From Desulfospira joergensenii DSM 10085 (lineage in GTDB: Bacteria; Desulfobacterota; Desulfobacteria; Desulfobacterales; Desulfobacteraceae): a DNA stretch of 64,000 nucleotides. Position 1 is the first letter of the stretch. Each line of letters opens with the position of its first letter. Location of the stretch: assembly GCF_000420085.1 (NCBI RefSeq), contig NZ_ATUG01000001.1, positions 248,001 through 312,000 on the forward strand, given 5' to 3'. Below, in pieces: positions 17,642 to 26,395 of this stretch. Position numbers and translations under genes: made by a program. A model generated the notes under the pieces. The model saw only the letters and a list, made by a program, of their open reading frames with translations, did no database searches and was not told where the DNA came from.

Positions 17642-18577
17642 ATGAGTGAGCTCAAATCAGGCAGCAACCTTGAAAAGGTTCTCAAGGCCGGACATTTCGC
17701 ATTCACAGGGGAATGCGGCCCTCCCAAGGGGGCCAACGTGGCCCATCTCAAAGAGAAGCTGGCCCACCTCAAAGGGAATGTGGATGCGGTCAATATGACG
17801 GACAACCAGACCGCCGTGGTCAGGATGTCCTCCCTGGTGGGATCTGCCCTCATGATCGAAGAGGGGCTGGAGCCCAATTTCCAGATGGTCTGCCGGGACC
17901 GGAACCGCCTGGCCATGACCAGCGATATCCTGGGCGCCTGGGCTCTCGGGATCCGGAACATGCTCTGCCTTTCCGGGGACCACCAGAGCTTCGGCAACTT
18001 TCCCGAGGCCAAAAACGTCCATGATCTGGATTCCATGCAGCTCATCGCCATGGTCAAAAAGATGCGGGACGAGGAAAAATTCCTCAATGACGAAGAGATC
18101 GATGTGGCCCCGAAGATGTTCATCGGAGCGGCCTGCAACCCCTTTGCCGATCCCTATGAGTATAGAGTCTTTCGCTTGGCTACAAAAATTGAAGCCGGGG
18201 CCGACTTTATCCAGACCCAGTGCATATTCAACATGGAAAAATTCCGGGATTTCATGAAAAAAGCCGTGGACATGGGACTCCATGAGAAATGCTATATCCT
18301 GGCCGGGGTTACCCCCATGAAGAACGCCGGCATGGCCAATTTCATGTCCAAGTTCGTACCGGGCATGGACATCCCCCAGGACCTGATCAAACGCCTCAAG
18401 GGCGTGGAAAAGAAAGACCAGGCCGAAGAGGGGATCAAATTTGCCCTGGAGCAGGTGGAGGAGTTCAGGGAAATGGAAGGGGTGGCCGGGGTTCACATGA
18501 TGGCCATTGAATGGGAGCATATGGTCCCGGAAATTGCCGAGAGGGCCGGGGTCCTGCCCCGGCCGAAGATGGATTAA
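17642..18577 (+). CDS. metF: 5,10-Methylenetetrahydrofolate reductase
   Basis: A 311-residue TIM-barrel flavoprotein that interconverts methylene-H4folate and methyl-H4folate in the methyl branch of the Wood-Ljungdahl pathway. The catalytic Glu lies in FAFTGECGPPKGANV near the N-terminus. NMTDNQTAVVRMSS, CRDRNRLAMTSDILGAWALG, and FIQTQCIFNMEKF are typical MetF segments. ATG 17642 follows an AAAAAGGGGG site; the frame could start at 17567 but that leader has no family support. It is last in the cluster and is followed by a perfect terminator. Together with MetV, HdrA, the HdrC/B-like protein and MvhD it forms the kind of complex known from Moorella-type acetogens. Confidence 0.93.
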   Translation: MSELKSGSNLEKVLKAGHFAFTGECGPPKGANVAHLKEKLAHLKGNVDAVNMTDNQTAVVRMSSLVGSALMIEEGLEPNFQMVCRDRNRLAMTSDILGAWALGIRNMLCLSGDHQSFGNFPEAKNVHDLDSMQLIAMVKKMRDEEKFLNDEEIDVAPKMFIGAACNPFADPYEYRVFRLATKIEAGADFIQTQCIFNMEKFRDFMKKAVDMGLHEKCYILAGVTPMKNAGMANFMSKFVPGMDIPQDLIKRLKGVEKKDQAEEGIKFALEQVEEFREMEGVAGVHMMAIEWEHMVPEIAERAGVLPRPKMD

Positions 18578-18598
18578 GTCGAAAGGCTAAAGTTTAAA

Positions 18599-18630
18599 GC
18601 CAAAAGCCGGATCATCCCCCGGCTTTTGGC
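18599..18630 (+). terminator. Intrinsic terminator of the MetF/Hdr operon
   Basis: The perfect 12-bp hairpin GCCAAAAGCCGG/CCGGCTTTTGGC has an 8-nt loop and is followed by GTTTCTCT. It lies 21 bp past the metF stop and marks the end of the cluster. Confidence 0.85.
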
Positions 18631-19026
18631 GTTTCTCTCCCGGCGATTGAATCCCTGCATCTCTCTTTTGGGCAGATGAATTTTTCCTTTCTTCAGATCT
18701 CTGTTGATCCCTTTGTATTCCATAGGCTGAACTTACCATTTTTGTAACCCCAAGATTGCAAAAATCAGAAGGGTTTCATATCCGAGGCACTCAGGGCTGA
18801 AGCTGTAGTCATCTACCGCAAACCCCTGATAACGAAGAAGATGGAGCCTTTGTGCCTTTTCCGGGAGGGTAAAAATGAATTCCTCTGCTTGACAAAAACC
18901 AATCGCCTATCCTATGAAACTAAAGAAAATAAGTGCGTAAAATTTGAAGAATATCGGGTGTAGGCAACAGCAAATTAAGCTGTGGGAGCCAATTAACGAA
19001 TACAGGTGATCGTCCCTAGGGCGTAT
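18631..19026 (+). other. Intergenic region with an open but startless frame
   Basis: Between the terminator and the diguanylate cyclase no recognised gene is present. A frame open from 18747 to the TAG at 18961-18963 could encode about 71 residues, or 40 from ATG at 18841 (MEPLCLFREGKNEFLCLTKT...). It lacks a convincing RBS and may be a gene remnant. A possible hairpin (ACAGC/GCTGT, 18967-18983) and a TTGACA at 18889 lie upstream of the next gene. Confidence 0.3.
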
Positions 19027-20130
19027 ATGTTTCTAAAATTAATACCTGATGGCGATAAAAAACAGCAGTTGAGGGTCAACCGGATACTACAGGCCATCGG
19101 CAGTGCGCTCCTCCAGTCCATTGTTGCCGTGATTCTGTTCTTTGCCGGGGGATTCCGGCTTTCCGGTATTGATTTCCTGGCTTTATTGGCCAGCCTGTGG
19201 GTCGGGCATATCGTTTTTTATCTTTTGATCCGCACCGGATTTAACCGCCGTTTTTCAGACCCCAGTCTGACCCAGGCCCAGGTGATCTGGGGAATCTTCT
19301 GCACCCTGATCATTCTCTATTTTATGGCGGACTTCCGTCTTCTCATACTGCCTTTTCTCCTTCTCATATTAATCTTTGGTGCTTTCAAAATGACGACGCG
19401 CCAGTATATAACCATAGCCGTATTGATCGTAGTCGGTTACTTCGCAGTCATGGGGCTGGTATATTCCAGCCATCCTGAAACCATTCGACCCAAGGATGAA
19501 ATTATAGGCGCCCTGGTTTTCATGCTGACCATTCTTGCTTTTTCTCTGGTTGGAAACGAGATCAGCCGGCTGCGTTCAAAGCTTCGCCGACGCAATGCCA
19601 AGCTGGCCGAGACCATGCAGCAGGTGGAACAGATGGCAAGCACGGATGAACTGACCGGATTGATCAACCGGCGGGAGATGATGCTCCTTCTCAAACGGCA
19701 GAAGGCCCGGTCCGATCGTGGGAAAAACGGCTTCAGTGTCTGCTTTTTTGACATCGACCATTTCAAAACCGTAAATGATACTTTTGGGCACCATATCGGT
19801 GATGTGGTTCTGAAACGTTTTGCCTCGGAAACCATGAAAGTAATAAGGGATGCAGACCTTTTTGCACGCTTTGGCGGGGAGGAGTTTTTACTTCTTGCCG
19901 CAGACAGCGACCTGGAAGGAGCGGCGGTCGTCACAGAGCGAATCCGCAGCACGGTTGCCGATATTGACTTCAGTGATGTTGCAACCGGCCTTTCCGTGAC
20001 CGTGTCTGCCGGCATTGCCCGGTTCCGGCCCAAAGAGGAAATTCGGTCCATTCTAACCCGTTCCGACAAGGCGCTTTATCTGGCGAAAAACAGCGGCCGG
20101 AACTGCATCAGACTGGAAAGTGATATATAG
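19027..20130 (+). CDS. Membrane-bound diguanylate cyclase (GGDEF)
   Basis: Makes the second messenger cyclic di-GMP from two GTP. Residues about 20-175 contain five or six hydrophobic helices (for example LLQSIVAVILFFAGGF and LLILPFLLLILIFGAF), a coiled linker follows (LRRRNAKLAETMQQVEQ), and the C-terminal GGDEF domain starts at ASTDELTGLINRREM. The active-site loop is GGEEF at residues 283-287, which is catalytically competent. An RxxD inhibitory site was not obvious. ATG 19027 is preferred because AGGG precedes it by about 5 bases; an in-frame GTG at 19006 has no RBS. The stop is TAG. It stands alone, and the sensed signal is unknown. Confidence 0.88.
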   Translation: MFLKLIPDGDKKQQLRVNRILQAIGSALLQSIVAVILFFAGGFRLSGIDFLALLASLWVGHIVFYLLIRTGFNRRFSDPSLTQAQVIWGIFCTLIILYFMADFRLLILPFLLLILIFGAFKMTTRQYITIAVLIVVGYFAVMGLVYSSHPETIRPKDEIIGALVFMLTILAFSLVGNEISRLRSKLRRRNAKLAETMQQVEQMASTDELTGLINRREMMLLLKRQKARSDRGKNGFSVCFFDIDHFKTVNDTFGHHIGDVVLKRFASETMKVIRDADLFARFGGEEFLLLAADSDLEGAAVVTERIRSTVADIDFSDVATGLSVTVSAGIARFRPKEEIRSILTRSDKALYLAKNSGRNCIRLESDI

Positions 20131-20289
20131 ATCTTTTAAGGGAAAGGGATAAACAGAAGAGGGCCAAATTAAAAGTATGATTTTAAGCCTTTACCCGCCA
20201 GGTCTCAATAGAAATTTTTAAAGACCCCATTGAGAGGAGAGCGGCCAGTGCCTTGGAAATTTTAACCTGTTCGGGAAGATATTACGTTT

Positions 20290-20502
20290 TCACTTTAGGT
20301 CTGATTTTTTTTCCCCTTGAACAGTCCCGTCTAAATCTTTTTTATTCGAATCAGCAGCATCTGCTTGCCTATAACTTAAATTCTGATATTCCGCACTCAG
20401 ATCCTTGAGCGATGTCGAGATTAGATGAGTACAACTATCCATGGGATGTTCATGGGAGCTTCCATCGGCAGAAGGCTTTGATCGGCCGGATTTTGAATTC
20501 AT
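20290..20502 (-). CDS. Small hydrophilic hypothetical protein
   Basis: A 70-residue frame starting at ATG 20502, 9 nt after a GGAG site; another ATG lies two codons earlier. The product is rich in Ser, Lys and Asp (MNSKSGRSKPSADGSSHEHP...), has no hydrophobic segment and no recognised domain. A convergent or downstream small gene (20623-20793) lies on the same strand, so both could share a transcript. Coding status is plausible but unproven. Confidence 0.4.
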   Translation of the reverse strand: MNSKSGRSKPSADGSSHEHPMDSCTHLISTSLKDLSAEYQNLSYRQADAADSNKKDLDGTVQGEKKSDLK

Positions 20503-20622
20503 AATCATACACTCCAATTGTTATTGATTGATATTGTTCCAATTATAATGGGTTGAGTATGGAATATCAGGGGATAATCACCTGCACATCCCCTTATCCC
20601 ATCCAGGTATATTCCGGAGCAT

Positions 20623-20793
20623 CTATCTGGTCTCGCCATATTTCCCTGTAAAATAGGAACCATTGTTTTTTATCTTTGTATTTTGTTCTTTGCGGTGATT
20701 TTTCATTTGACTCTGATCGGCATCAATTTTCTCTATTATCTCAATGAGTTCTTTTTTGGTATAGCCATTCTGGTGGACAGGTCGATGGGGCAT
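20623..20793 (-). CDS. Small hypothetical protein, 56 residues
   Basis: The frame begins at ATG 20793, preceded by AAAGGA at a 6-nt spacing, and ends with TAG. The sequence MPHRPVHQNGYTKKELIEII continues with a helical, charged middle (EKIDADQSQMKNHRKEQ) and a polar tail ending GKYGETR. There is no transmembrane segment and no family I recognise. A perfect 26-bp palindrome lies 27 bp upstream (20820-20845), in the right place for an operator. It is too short for many gene callers. Confidence 0.5.
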   Translation of the reverse strand: MPHRPVHQNGYTKKELIEIIEKIDADQSQMKNHRKEQNTKIKNNGSYFTGKYGETR

Positions 20794-20819
20794 TTCAAAT
20801 CCTTTCTCTGTTTTTATCC

Positions 20820-20845
20820 GGTCTATTATTTAAAAATAATAGACC
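20820..20845. repeat. Perfect 26-bp palindrome
   Basis: GGTCTATTATTT (20820-20831) and AAATAATAGACC (20834-20845) are exact reverse complements around AA. It lies just upstream of the 56-residue gene. The half-site ATAGACC also occurs in the palindrome over the tetR promoter at 22017. Confidence 0.75.
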
Positions 20846-21306
20846 GTGTCGCTGGTTGATGATTTTGATAGTCAAAGCGGGTTGATTAAATCTAAGATTT
20901 CAGAAGCTTATCTTTTCAGAGATTTTATCAACAGAATTCAAATACTGATTCACATGTATCAACAATCAGTCTAAATTGAACGATAATATCCAATGTTCTT
21001 AAAACAAAGCGACTATCGTGGGTGGACTACAGGTCCTGACAGGGAATGTCCTCTTGCTTATCTGAATTACAGCATACAGGACTGGATGAAAATTGCAACC
21101 CAATAAAATAAAAGTGTCTGGTTATCCTGACGAATCCATGCATTCATCAGGTCTTGATGGACAAAAAAATCATTGCTATCTTTGAGACTAACCATCTGAA
21201 TTCAAAGCAAAATTCACCATAACCCGCCGGACAAAAACCAAGAATATAAAACTTGAAATAACCTTAGCAAAAAAAATGCCAACATTAAACAAAAAGATGA
21301 TTTTAC

Positions 21307-21334
21307 TTGACACCCCTTCTTTTTCCTGTATAAT
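21307..21334 (+). promoter_or_regulatory. Consensus sigma-70 promoter of the cold-shock gene
   Basis: TTGACA (21307-21312) and TATAAT (21329-21334) both match consensus exactly, with a 16-bp spacer. Transcription would begin near 21341, leaving an untranslated leader of about 120 nt, as is usual for cold-shock genes. Confidence 0.85.
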
Positions 21335-21460
21335 CTTGTTCATTGCACTAATCAAAGTGCTAAAGTTTCCTCCTTAAGGTGTATATCCCAAAAATCTGTG
21401 ATTGCTCCCCAAAGTTAGAAGCGATTTATTTTTTATTTTTTTATTTAGGAGAATGCCGAC

Positions 21461-21664
21461 ATGGCAAATGGTATCGTAAAATGGTTTAACGACACAAAAG
21501 GTTTTGGTTTTATTGAAGTAGAAGACGGCGGAAAAGACGTTTTCGTTCATCACTCAGGCATCAATTCAGCAGGATTTAAGTCCCTCAATGAAGGGGATCG
21601 TGTGACATTTGATGTTGAAGAGGGCCAGAAAGGTCCTGCCGCTGCAAATGTGTCTGTGATCTAA
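21461..21664 (+). CDS. Cold-shock protein (CspA family)
   Basis: A 67-residue single cold-shock domain that binds single-stranded RNA/DNA and acts as an RNA chaperone. RNP1 (KGFGFIEV) and RNP2 (DVFVHHSGI) are intact, and length is typical of the family. The RBS is TTAGGAG, 10 nt before the ATG. The near-perfect promoter and long leader suggest high, temperature- or stress-regulated expression. It is monocistronic with its own terminator. Confidence 0.96.
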   Translation: MANGIVKWFNDTKGFGFIEVEDGGKDVFVHHSGINSAGFKSLNEGDRVTFDVEEGQKGPAAANVSVI

Positions 21665-21690
21665 CAAATCATTTTTATTTAAGCATATGA

Positions 21691-21721
21691 AAGCCCCTGG
21701 ATAGAACCTATCCAGGGGCTT
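21691..21721 (+). terminator. Intrinsic terminator of the cold-shock gene
   Basis: The perfect 14-bp hairpin AAGCCCCTGGATAG/CTATCCAGGGGCTT has a 3-nt loop and is followed by TTTTTATTT. Confidence 0.95.
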
Positions 21722-22065
21722 TTTTATTTAATTGCCCTTTCCACCCGCCCAAAAGCGGCCATCCTGATGCCGCCTTTCCTTGCCTCAACCGGCCGGTTAA
21801 GTTCCAATAAAAGAATCCAGAACCCATAGCAAAAAAACATTTTTTCCAAGAGGGGCCTGCTTTTAATAGCGATGTTTGCATGTCCAAGAACAATAACCAA
21901 AGCGATATAGGCACTATCTTTGGGATTCTTTTGCTAAAAATACAAACACTTAACTTTGTCCGGCATTGCCTTATATCAGGCAAAAAAACTTCTTGACATA
22001 CTGAAAAAAGGTTTATATAGACCATCTATTATAGAGAGTCTATTTAAATTTACCCAGGATCCGTC
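21722..22065 (+). promoter_or_regulatory. Regulatory region of the tetR gene
   Basis: No gene is seen in this 344-bp stretch. A promoter is likely at TTGACA 21993-21998 and TATAGA 22016-22021 (17-bp spacer). The -10 overlaps the operator palindrome at 22017-22043. Confidence 0.6.
22017..22043 (+). promoter_or_regulatory. Probable TetR operator palindrome
   Basis: A 27-bp palindrome centred on 22030 in which 11 of 13 positions per arm pair: outer arms ATAGAC/GTCTAT and inner arms TCTAT/ATAGA. It overlaps the -10 of the putative tetR promoter, 23 bp before the start codon, as expected for autorepression. Confidence 0.65.
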
Positions 22066-22695
22066 ATGCCCAAAAAGACCCATTTAACCGTAAATGATTT
22101 TCTTGAAACCGCCTTTGATATAGTTAAAAAAAATGGCTGGGGAAAACTGTCCATAACAGCTGTGGCTAAACATATGGGGTGCTCCACCATGCCCGTCTAT
22201 TCCCATTTTGAGAATCTGGAAGCCCTCAAAGATGAGGTGGCCAAAAAAGGATGGGACCTGATCAGAGAGTATGAGTTAAAACCGTATACCGGTGATGCCT
22301 GGATTGATCAGGCAATCGGATACGTTTTTTTTGCAAGAGAGAACAGCCAGTTGTTTGCCTGCATGCTCGACGGGCGAAACCTGGAACTGGAACGCCGGAT
22401 GCTGCAAAAACATTGGGACTATCTGACCGATCTTCTCAAAGGTTACCAGGGGTTCGACGGCCTCAGCCCGGAACAGCGAAGGATGATACGTTACTCAAGG
22501 GCCATATTCACCCAGGGAGTGGCCACAACGGTAAGCAAAGGGCTGGGTAAGCTTCGAACTGACAATGAAGCGATTGAAAAATATATGACCATCAGCAGCC
22601 AGGCCATATTAGAGGGGTATAGAAAGGTCTACAACCAGAATAGCGGTGTGGTGGAATTCCTCGGTGAACATTTTCAACCCGTAAAAGATTTATAA
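22066..22695 (+). CDS. TetR-family transcriptional regulator
   Basis: A 209-residue TetR protein. The N-terminal three-helix DNA-binding domain is clear: TAFDIVKKNGWGKLSITAVA, then CSTMPVYSHFENLEALKDEV. The C-terminal helical ligand-binding domain is about 140 residues and not recognised in detail. It most likely represses itself through the palindrome over its promoter and probably the ABC-transporter operon that starts 191 bp downstream on the same strand. The inducer is unknown; a transported substrate is a reasonable guess. Confidence 0.88.
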   Translation: MPKKTHLTVNDFLETAFDIVKKNGWGKLSITAVAKHMGCSTMPVYSHFENLEALKDEVAKKGWDLIREYELKPYTGDAWIDQAIGYVFFARENSQLFACMLDGRNLELERRMLQKHWDYLTDLLKGYQGFDGLSPEQRRMIRYSRAIFTQGVATTVSKGLGKLRTDNEAIEKYMTISSQAILEGYRKVYNQNSGVVEFLGEHFQPVKDL

Positions 22696-22886
22696 TTTAA
22701 ACTCATGAACTGGTTCACCTGTAAACAAAAGAAAGGGTTCAAAAAAATAATTACCCGGTTTTACCGGTAATCCGTACAACCATTGTCGGGCGCGCCTGCT
22801 TTACCATTAAAGTGAACAGGGAACAGGTTTTCGAAGGCTTTCGGGCCTTTAGCGAAACTTATGATTTCCCCAAAGGAGAGGTTTGC

Positions 22887-24449
22887 ATGGAAAACAACGC
22901 CACCCAGATCAATCGCGTACGAAAATCTTTCAGAATCTTTATCCTTGTATTTTTTGGGATCAGCATGCTGTATTGCCTTCCCCTGGATCCGGCAAGGGCG
23001 GCCAGACCGAAATACGGCGGAACACTGACATTTGGATCGGAAAATGATTTCCACGGGTTTGACCCTTTGAAGATCAATGCCCTCAGCATCTGCGGCGCCA
23101 TTGCCAACAGCACAATACATGAACGGTTGTTTGATACGGATTCAAAAGGGGATCTGATCCCTGTACTCGGACTTTCTGCTATCCCCTCAAAAGACGGAAA
23201 AAAATGGAAAATCGCGCTTCGGCAAGGGGTCTCGTTTCACGACGGCAGTCCATTTAACGCCGATGCGGTTGTGTACAATTGGTCCCGGCTTTTACATCCG
23301 GAAAACAAATTCAGGGGCCGCTCCTCAATTGCCCCGATCCAGTCAGTGGAAAAACTGGACGAGTTTACCGTCCAATTCAATCTGTCCCATATCTGGCTTC
23401 CATTTCCGAAAATTTTAACGGACACACGGGCATTGGCAAGCTATATGATGTCTCCCAAGGCCCTGAAGGAGGATATCCAAGCCAGGACACCTGTTGGGAC
23501 AGGACCCTTCATGTTCAAGGAATGGAAATCCAATGATCACTTTGTCGTGGTGAGAAATCCGAACTACTGGCAGAAAGAAAAACCATATCTTGATAAAATC
23601 ATTTTCAAACCTGTGCCTGACCATCAAACCCGGTTTGCAAGTCTTAGTTCCGGACAGATGGATGTCATCTTCATGGACCGGGGGCATATCATTAAACGGG
23701 CCGAGGAAGATACTTCATTGGTCCACCACCAGGGAGAAAGCAACGGAGCGGAAACCGCCTTGCTCAACACGACAAAACCGCCCCTGGATGATCCCCGTGT
23801 CCGCCGGGCCATCGCCCATGCATGGAACCAGGAAGTTTATGTGGCCATGAGTTATAAAAATTCCATCCCCCTGGCATTTCATCCCTTTGGAAACGGTCTG
23901 CCATGCAATGATGCCGGCTATAGAAGCCATGACCTTAAAAAAGCAAAATTATTAATTAAAGAATACGGTAAACCGGTTGAGATTGAATGCATACATACCA
24001 ATACCAAACGCGGCCGGGAGTTTGGCCTGATGCTTCAGCAGTTTTGCAAAAAAATCGGCGTCACCGTCACAACAAAAGGACTGGATATCTCTCCCATCGT
24101 TAAAAGGGTGTTTTCAAAAGATTATCATGTGTCCTCCTGGCGCATTCCGCCCATGACGGACCATGGCCCCTATCTCTACAAGTACTTTTATTCGAAAAGC
24201 CGCATCAATGCCTCGGGGTATAAAAATCCAAAAATGGATGAACTCCTGGTTGCCCAGCAGATGGAAATTGATCCTGAAAAACGGGGAAAAATCTTATGTG
24301 ACATTGCAGAGCTGCTCAACAGGGATGTGCCCATGCTATACCGCGGGGGACGCCGGATACATATCATTACAAAACAAAAAATCATGGGCATACCCGAAAT
24401 CCGCAACGGTGTGATTGAAATATCAGATGCCTGGATTGAAAAGGAATAG
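22887..24449 (+). CDS. ABC transporter substrate-binding protein (Opp/Dpp/Nik family 5)
   Basis: A 520-residue periplasmic binding protein for a peptide-, nickel- or related import system. ATG 22887 is chosen because AAAGGAGAGG precedes it. A signal peptide follows (FRIFILVFFGISMLYCLPL, cleavage near ARAARP). YGGTLTFGSENDFHGFDPL is the classical start of the mature family-5 protein, and PVGTGPFMFKEW and NPNYWQKEKPYLDKI are typical. It is the first structural gene of a five-component importer (binding protein, two permeases, two ATPases). The ligand cannot be named from sequence. The stop is TAG. Confidence 0.9.
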   Translation: MENNATQINRVRKSFRIFILVFFGISMLYCLPLDPARAARPKYGGTLTFGSENDFHGFDPLKINALSICGAIANSTIHERLFDTDSKGDLIPVLGLSAIPSKDGKKWKIALRQGVSFHDGSPFNADAVVYNWSRLLHPENKFRGRSSIAPIQSVEKLDEFTVQFNLSHIWLPFPKILTDTRALASYMMSPKALKEDIQARTPVGTGPFMFKEWKSNDHFVVVRNPNYWQKEKPYLDKIIFKPVPDHQTRFASLSSGQMDVIFMDRGHIIKRAEEDTSLVHHQGESNGAETALLNTTKPPLDDPRVRRAIAHAWNQEVYVAMSYKNSIPLAFHPFGNGLPCNDAGYRSHDLKKAKLLIKEYGKPVEIECIHTNTKRGREFGLMLQQFCKKIGVTVTTKGLDISPIVKRVFSKDYHVSSWRIPPMTDHGPYLYKYFYSKSRINASGYKNPKMDELLVAQQMEIDPEKRGKILCDIAELLNRDVPMLYRGGRRIHIITKQKIMGIPEIRNGVIEISDAWIEKE

Positions 24450-24500
24450 GAAAGGAACCAGACCCGGACATCATCAAATTCAAAGTTTTGGGATAGGCTA

Positions 24501-25463
24501 TTGAAAGATAGAATAAGAACAACCGGTAAAAGATTAATCCGTCTTTTTGGGGTCGTTCTTGCGGTTACGGCAATCACCTTTGTCCTGGTGGATTTCTTGC
24601 CCGGGAATATAGCCTATGATATTGCCGGTGAAGAGGCCACAATGGAAGATATTGAAGCCCTCCAGAAAGAACTCGGTCTGGACAGGCCCGTCATCATCCG
24701 GTATGGGAACTGGCTGGCGGATATCGCCAAAGGGGATTTGGGAAAATCTTTCCGCACCCAGGAACCGGTCCTTGAAGCCATACTCTCCAGACTGCCCGTC
24801 ACCATAGAACTCATGGTGCTTTCCCAATTGTTTGCCCTTGCCCTTGCCGTCCCATTGGGGATTCTTAGTGCCTATAAACCAAGGACGATTATTGACAATA
24901 CCTTAAGTTCCATTGCCTTTGCCATGATGTCAATTCCGGTTTTTGTCATGGGCCTTGTCCTGATCTATATTTTTGCCATCAAGCTGCAATGGCTTCCGGC
25001 CACCGGATACATGCCGTTGTCAGACGGCATCCAAAACAATCTTCGATCCTTTCTCCTGCCGGCCCTCTGCATTGCCATGGTGGAATGGGTCCCGTTCATG
25101 CGGGTGCTTCGGAGCGATATGATCGCCACTCTCCAGGAAAACTTTATCCTCATGGCAAAATCCAAGGGTCTGCCCGCATCCCATATCCTTTTCAGACACG
25201 CTCTTCGGCCCTCCTCCCTGACCCTGATAACGATTCTGGGGATCCACATGGGCCACCTGATCGGGGGAGCGGTGATCGTTGAAATCATCTTTGCCCTGCC
25301 CGGGATAGGCCGTCTATTAATCGGATCCATTTTCAGCCGTGATTTTGCCATGGTCCAGGGCTGTATTCTCTTTATTACCATTGCCTATGTCGGGGTTAAT
25401 TTTCTGGTCGACTATTTTTATGGCCTGGTCGATCCCCGCATTCGAATATCAGGGATGGGTTGA
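24501..25463 (+). CDS. ABC transporter permease, DppB type
   Basis: A 320-residue inner-membrane permease with six predicted helices. The start is TTG 24501, after GGGATAGG. The family N-terminus is visible: LIRLFGVVLAVTAITFVLVD, and LDRPVIIRYGNWLADIAKGDLGKSF. The EAA-type loop that contacts the ATPases is near AKSKGLPASHILFRHALRPS. Its stop overlaps the next permease gene, so translation is coupled. Confidence 0.92.
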   Translation: MKDRIRTTGKRLIRLFGVVLAVTAITFVLVDFLPGNIAYDIAGEEATMEDIEALQKELGLDRPVIIRYGNWLADIAKGDLGKSFRTQEPVLEAILSRLPVTIELMVLSQLFALALAVPLGILSAYKPRTIIDNTLSSIAFAMMSIPVFVMGLVLIYIFAIKLQWLPATGYMPLSDGIQNNLRSFLLPALCIAMVEWVPFMRVLRSDMIATLQENFILMAKSKGLPASHILFRHALRPSSLTLITILGIHMGHLIGGAVIVEIIFALPGIGRLLIGSIFSRDFAMVQGCILFITIAYVGVNFLVDYFYGLVDPRIRISGMG

Positions 25464-25465
25464 TT

Positions 25466-26395
25466 ATGGGCATCCTGTTGAAACCGACGCAAAAAAGAGA
25501 ATCGATTACAGCTGAACCCAGGCCGGTTTCGAAAAAACTCGGGCTCCCCTTCCGATTTTCCGTAATGTGGATCGCCCTTGTGGTCTTCTGTGCCGTCTTT
25601 GCGGATCTGATGCCATTGCCGGAATACGATTCCATGGACTGGATGAACCCGGCGGCTCCCCCGGGTTCTCAAGGAGGCCATCCGTCATTGGATGGTTCCC
25701 CGGCAGAACCTGAGCCCTTTGTCTATGTTTTCGGAACCGATACCATGGGCAGGGATATTCTCACCCGCCTGATATTCGGTGCCCGGGTATCCCTTCTTGT
25801 GGGTTTGATCCCCCCGGTCATCGGCCTTTTGGCCGGCGGAAGCCTGGGAATGCTGGCAGGATTTTACCGGGGACGTTTGGACGCGTTTATCATGGCAGCC
25901 ATGGACATCATCCTGGCTTTTCCGGGGCTTGTACTGCTCCTTGCCATTACCTTTTACCTGGGCCAGAACCTGACCAACATCATCATTTCCCTGGGTTTCT
26001 TGACCATCCCTTCCTTTTCAAGGGTTGCCCGGGCAAACACCCTCACGGTTTCAAGGCGGGAATTTATCCGGGCATCACGGATGATCGGGCAGAATGATCT
26101 TTATATCCTCATCTATGACATCCTGCCCAACATCATTCTGCCCTTGACTGTTTATGCGCTTTTCCTGGTCTCATACATGATTGTAGCCGAAGGCACCCTA
26201 AGCTTTCTGGGCTTAAGCGTGCCCTCCCCTGTCCCCAGCTGGGGCGGAATGATTGCAGAGGGTAAGGAGGTGCTTGACCAGGCCGGCCATGTCAGTTTTA
26301 TTCCGGCCCTGGCATTGTTTTTAACCGTGCTGTCTTTTAATCTTATGGGAGATGCCTTAAGGGGTGTAGCCGATTCAAAGGAGACGCAATTGTGA
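25466..26395 (+). CDS. ABC transporter permease, DppC type
   Basis: A 309-residue partner permease. ATG 25466 follows GGGATGGG; a TTG at 25460 overlaps the dppB stop. It has the DppC-type N-terminal helix, the FGTDTMGRDILTRLIFGAR motif and an EAA-like loop (RASRMIGQNDLYILIYDILP). It overlaps the downstream ATPase gene by 4 bp (GTGA). Confidence 0.92.
   Translation: MGILLKPTQKRESITAEPRPVSKKLGLPFRFSVMWIALVVFCAVFADLMPLPEYDSMDWMNPAAPPGSQGGHPSLDGSPAEPEPFVYVFGTDTMGRDILTRLIFGARVSLLVGLIPPVIGLLAGGSLGMLAGFYRGRLDAFIMAAMDIILAFPGLVLLLAITFYLGQNLTNIIISLGFLTIPSFSRVARANTLTVSRREFIRASRMIGQNDLYILIYDILPNIILPLTVYALFLVSYMIVAEGTLSFLGLSVPSPVPSWGGMIAEGKEVLDQAGHVSFIPALALFLTVLSFNLMGDALRGVADSKETQL

Larger units (their letters stand above)
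20794..21460. other. Long intergenic region with no gene seen
   Basis: A 667-bp AT-rich stretch between a small minus-strand gene and the cold-shock gene. It holds the 26-bp palindrome at 20820-20845 and the cold-shock promoter and leader at its right end. I see no convincing open frame, tRNA or other structured RNA in the middle. Confidence 0.4.
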
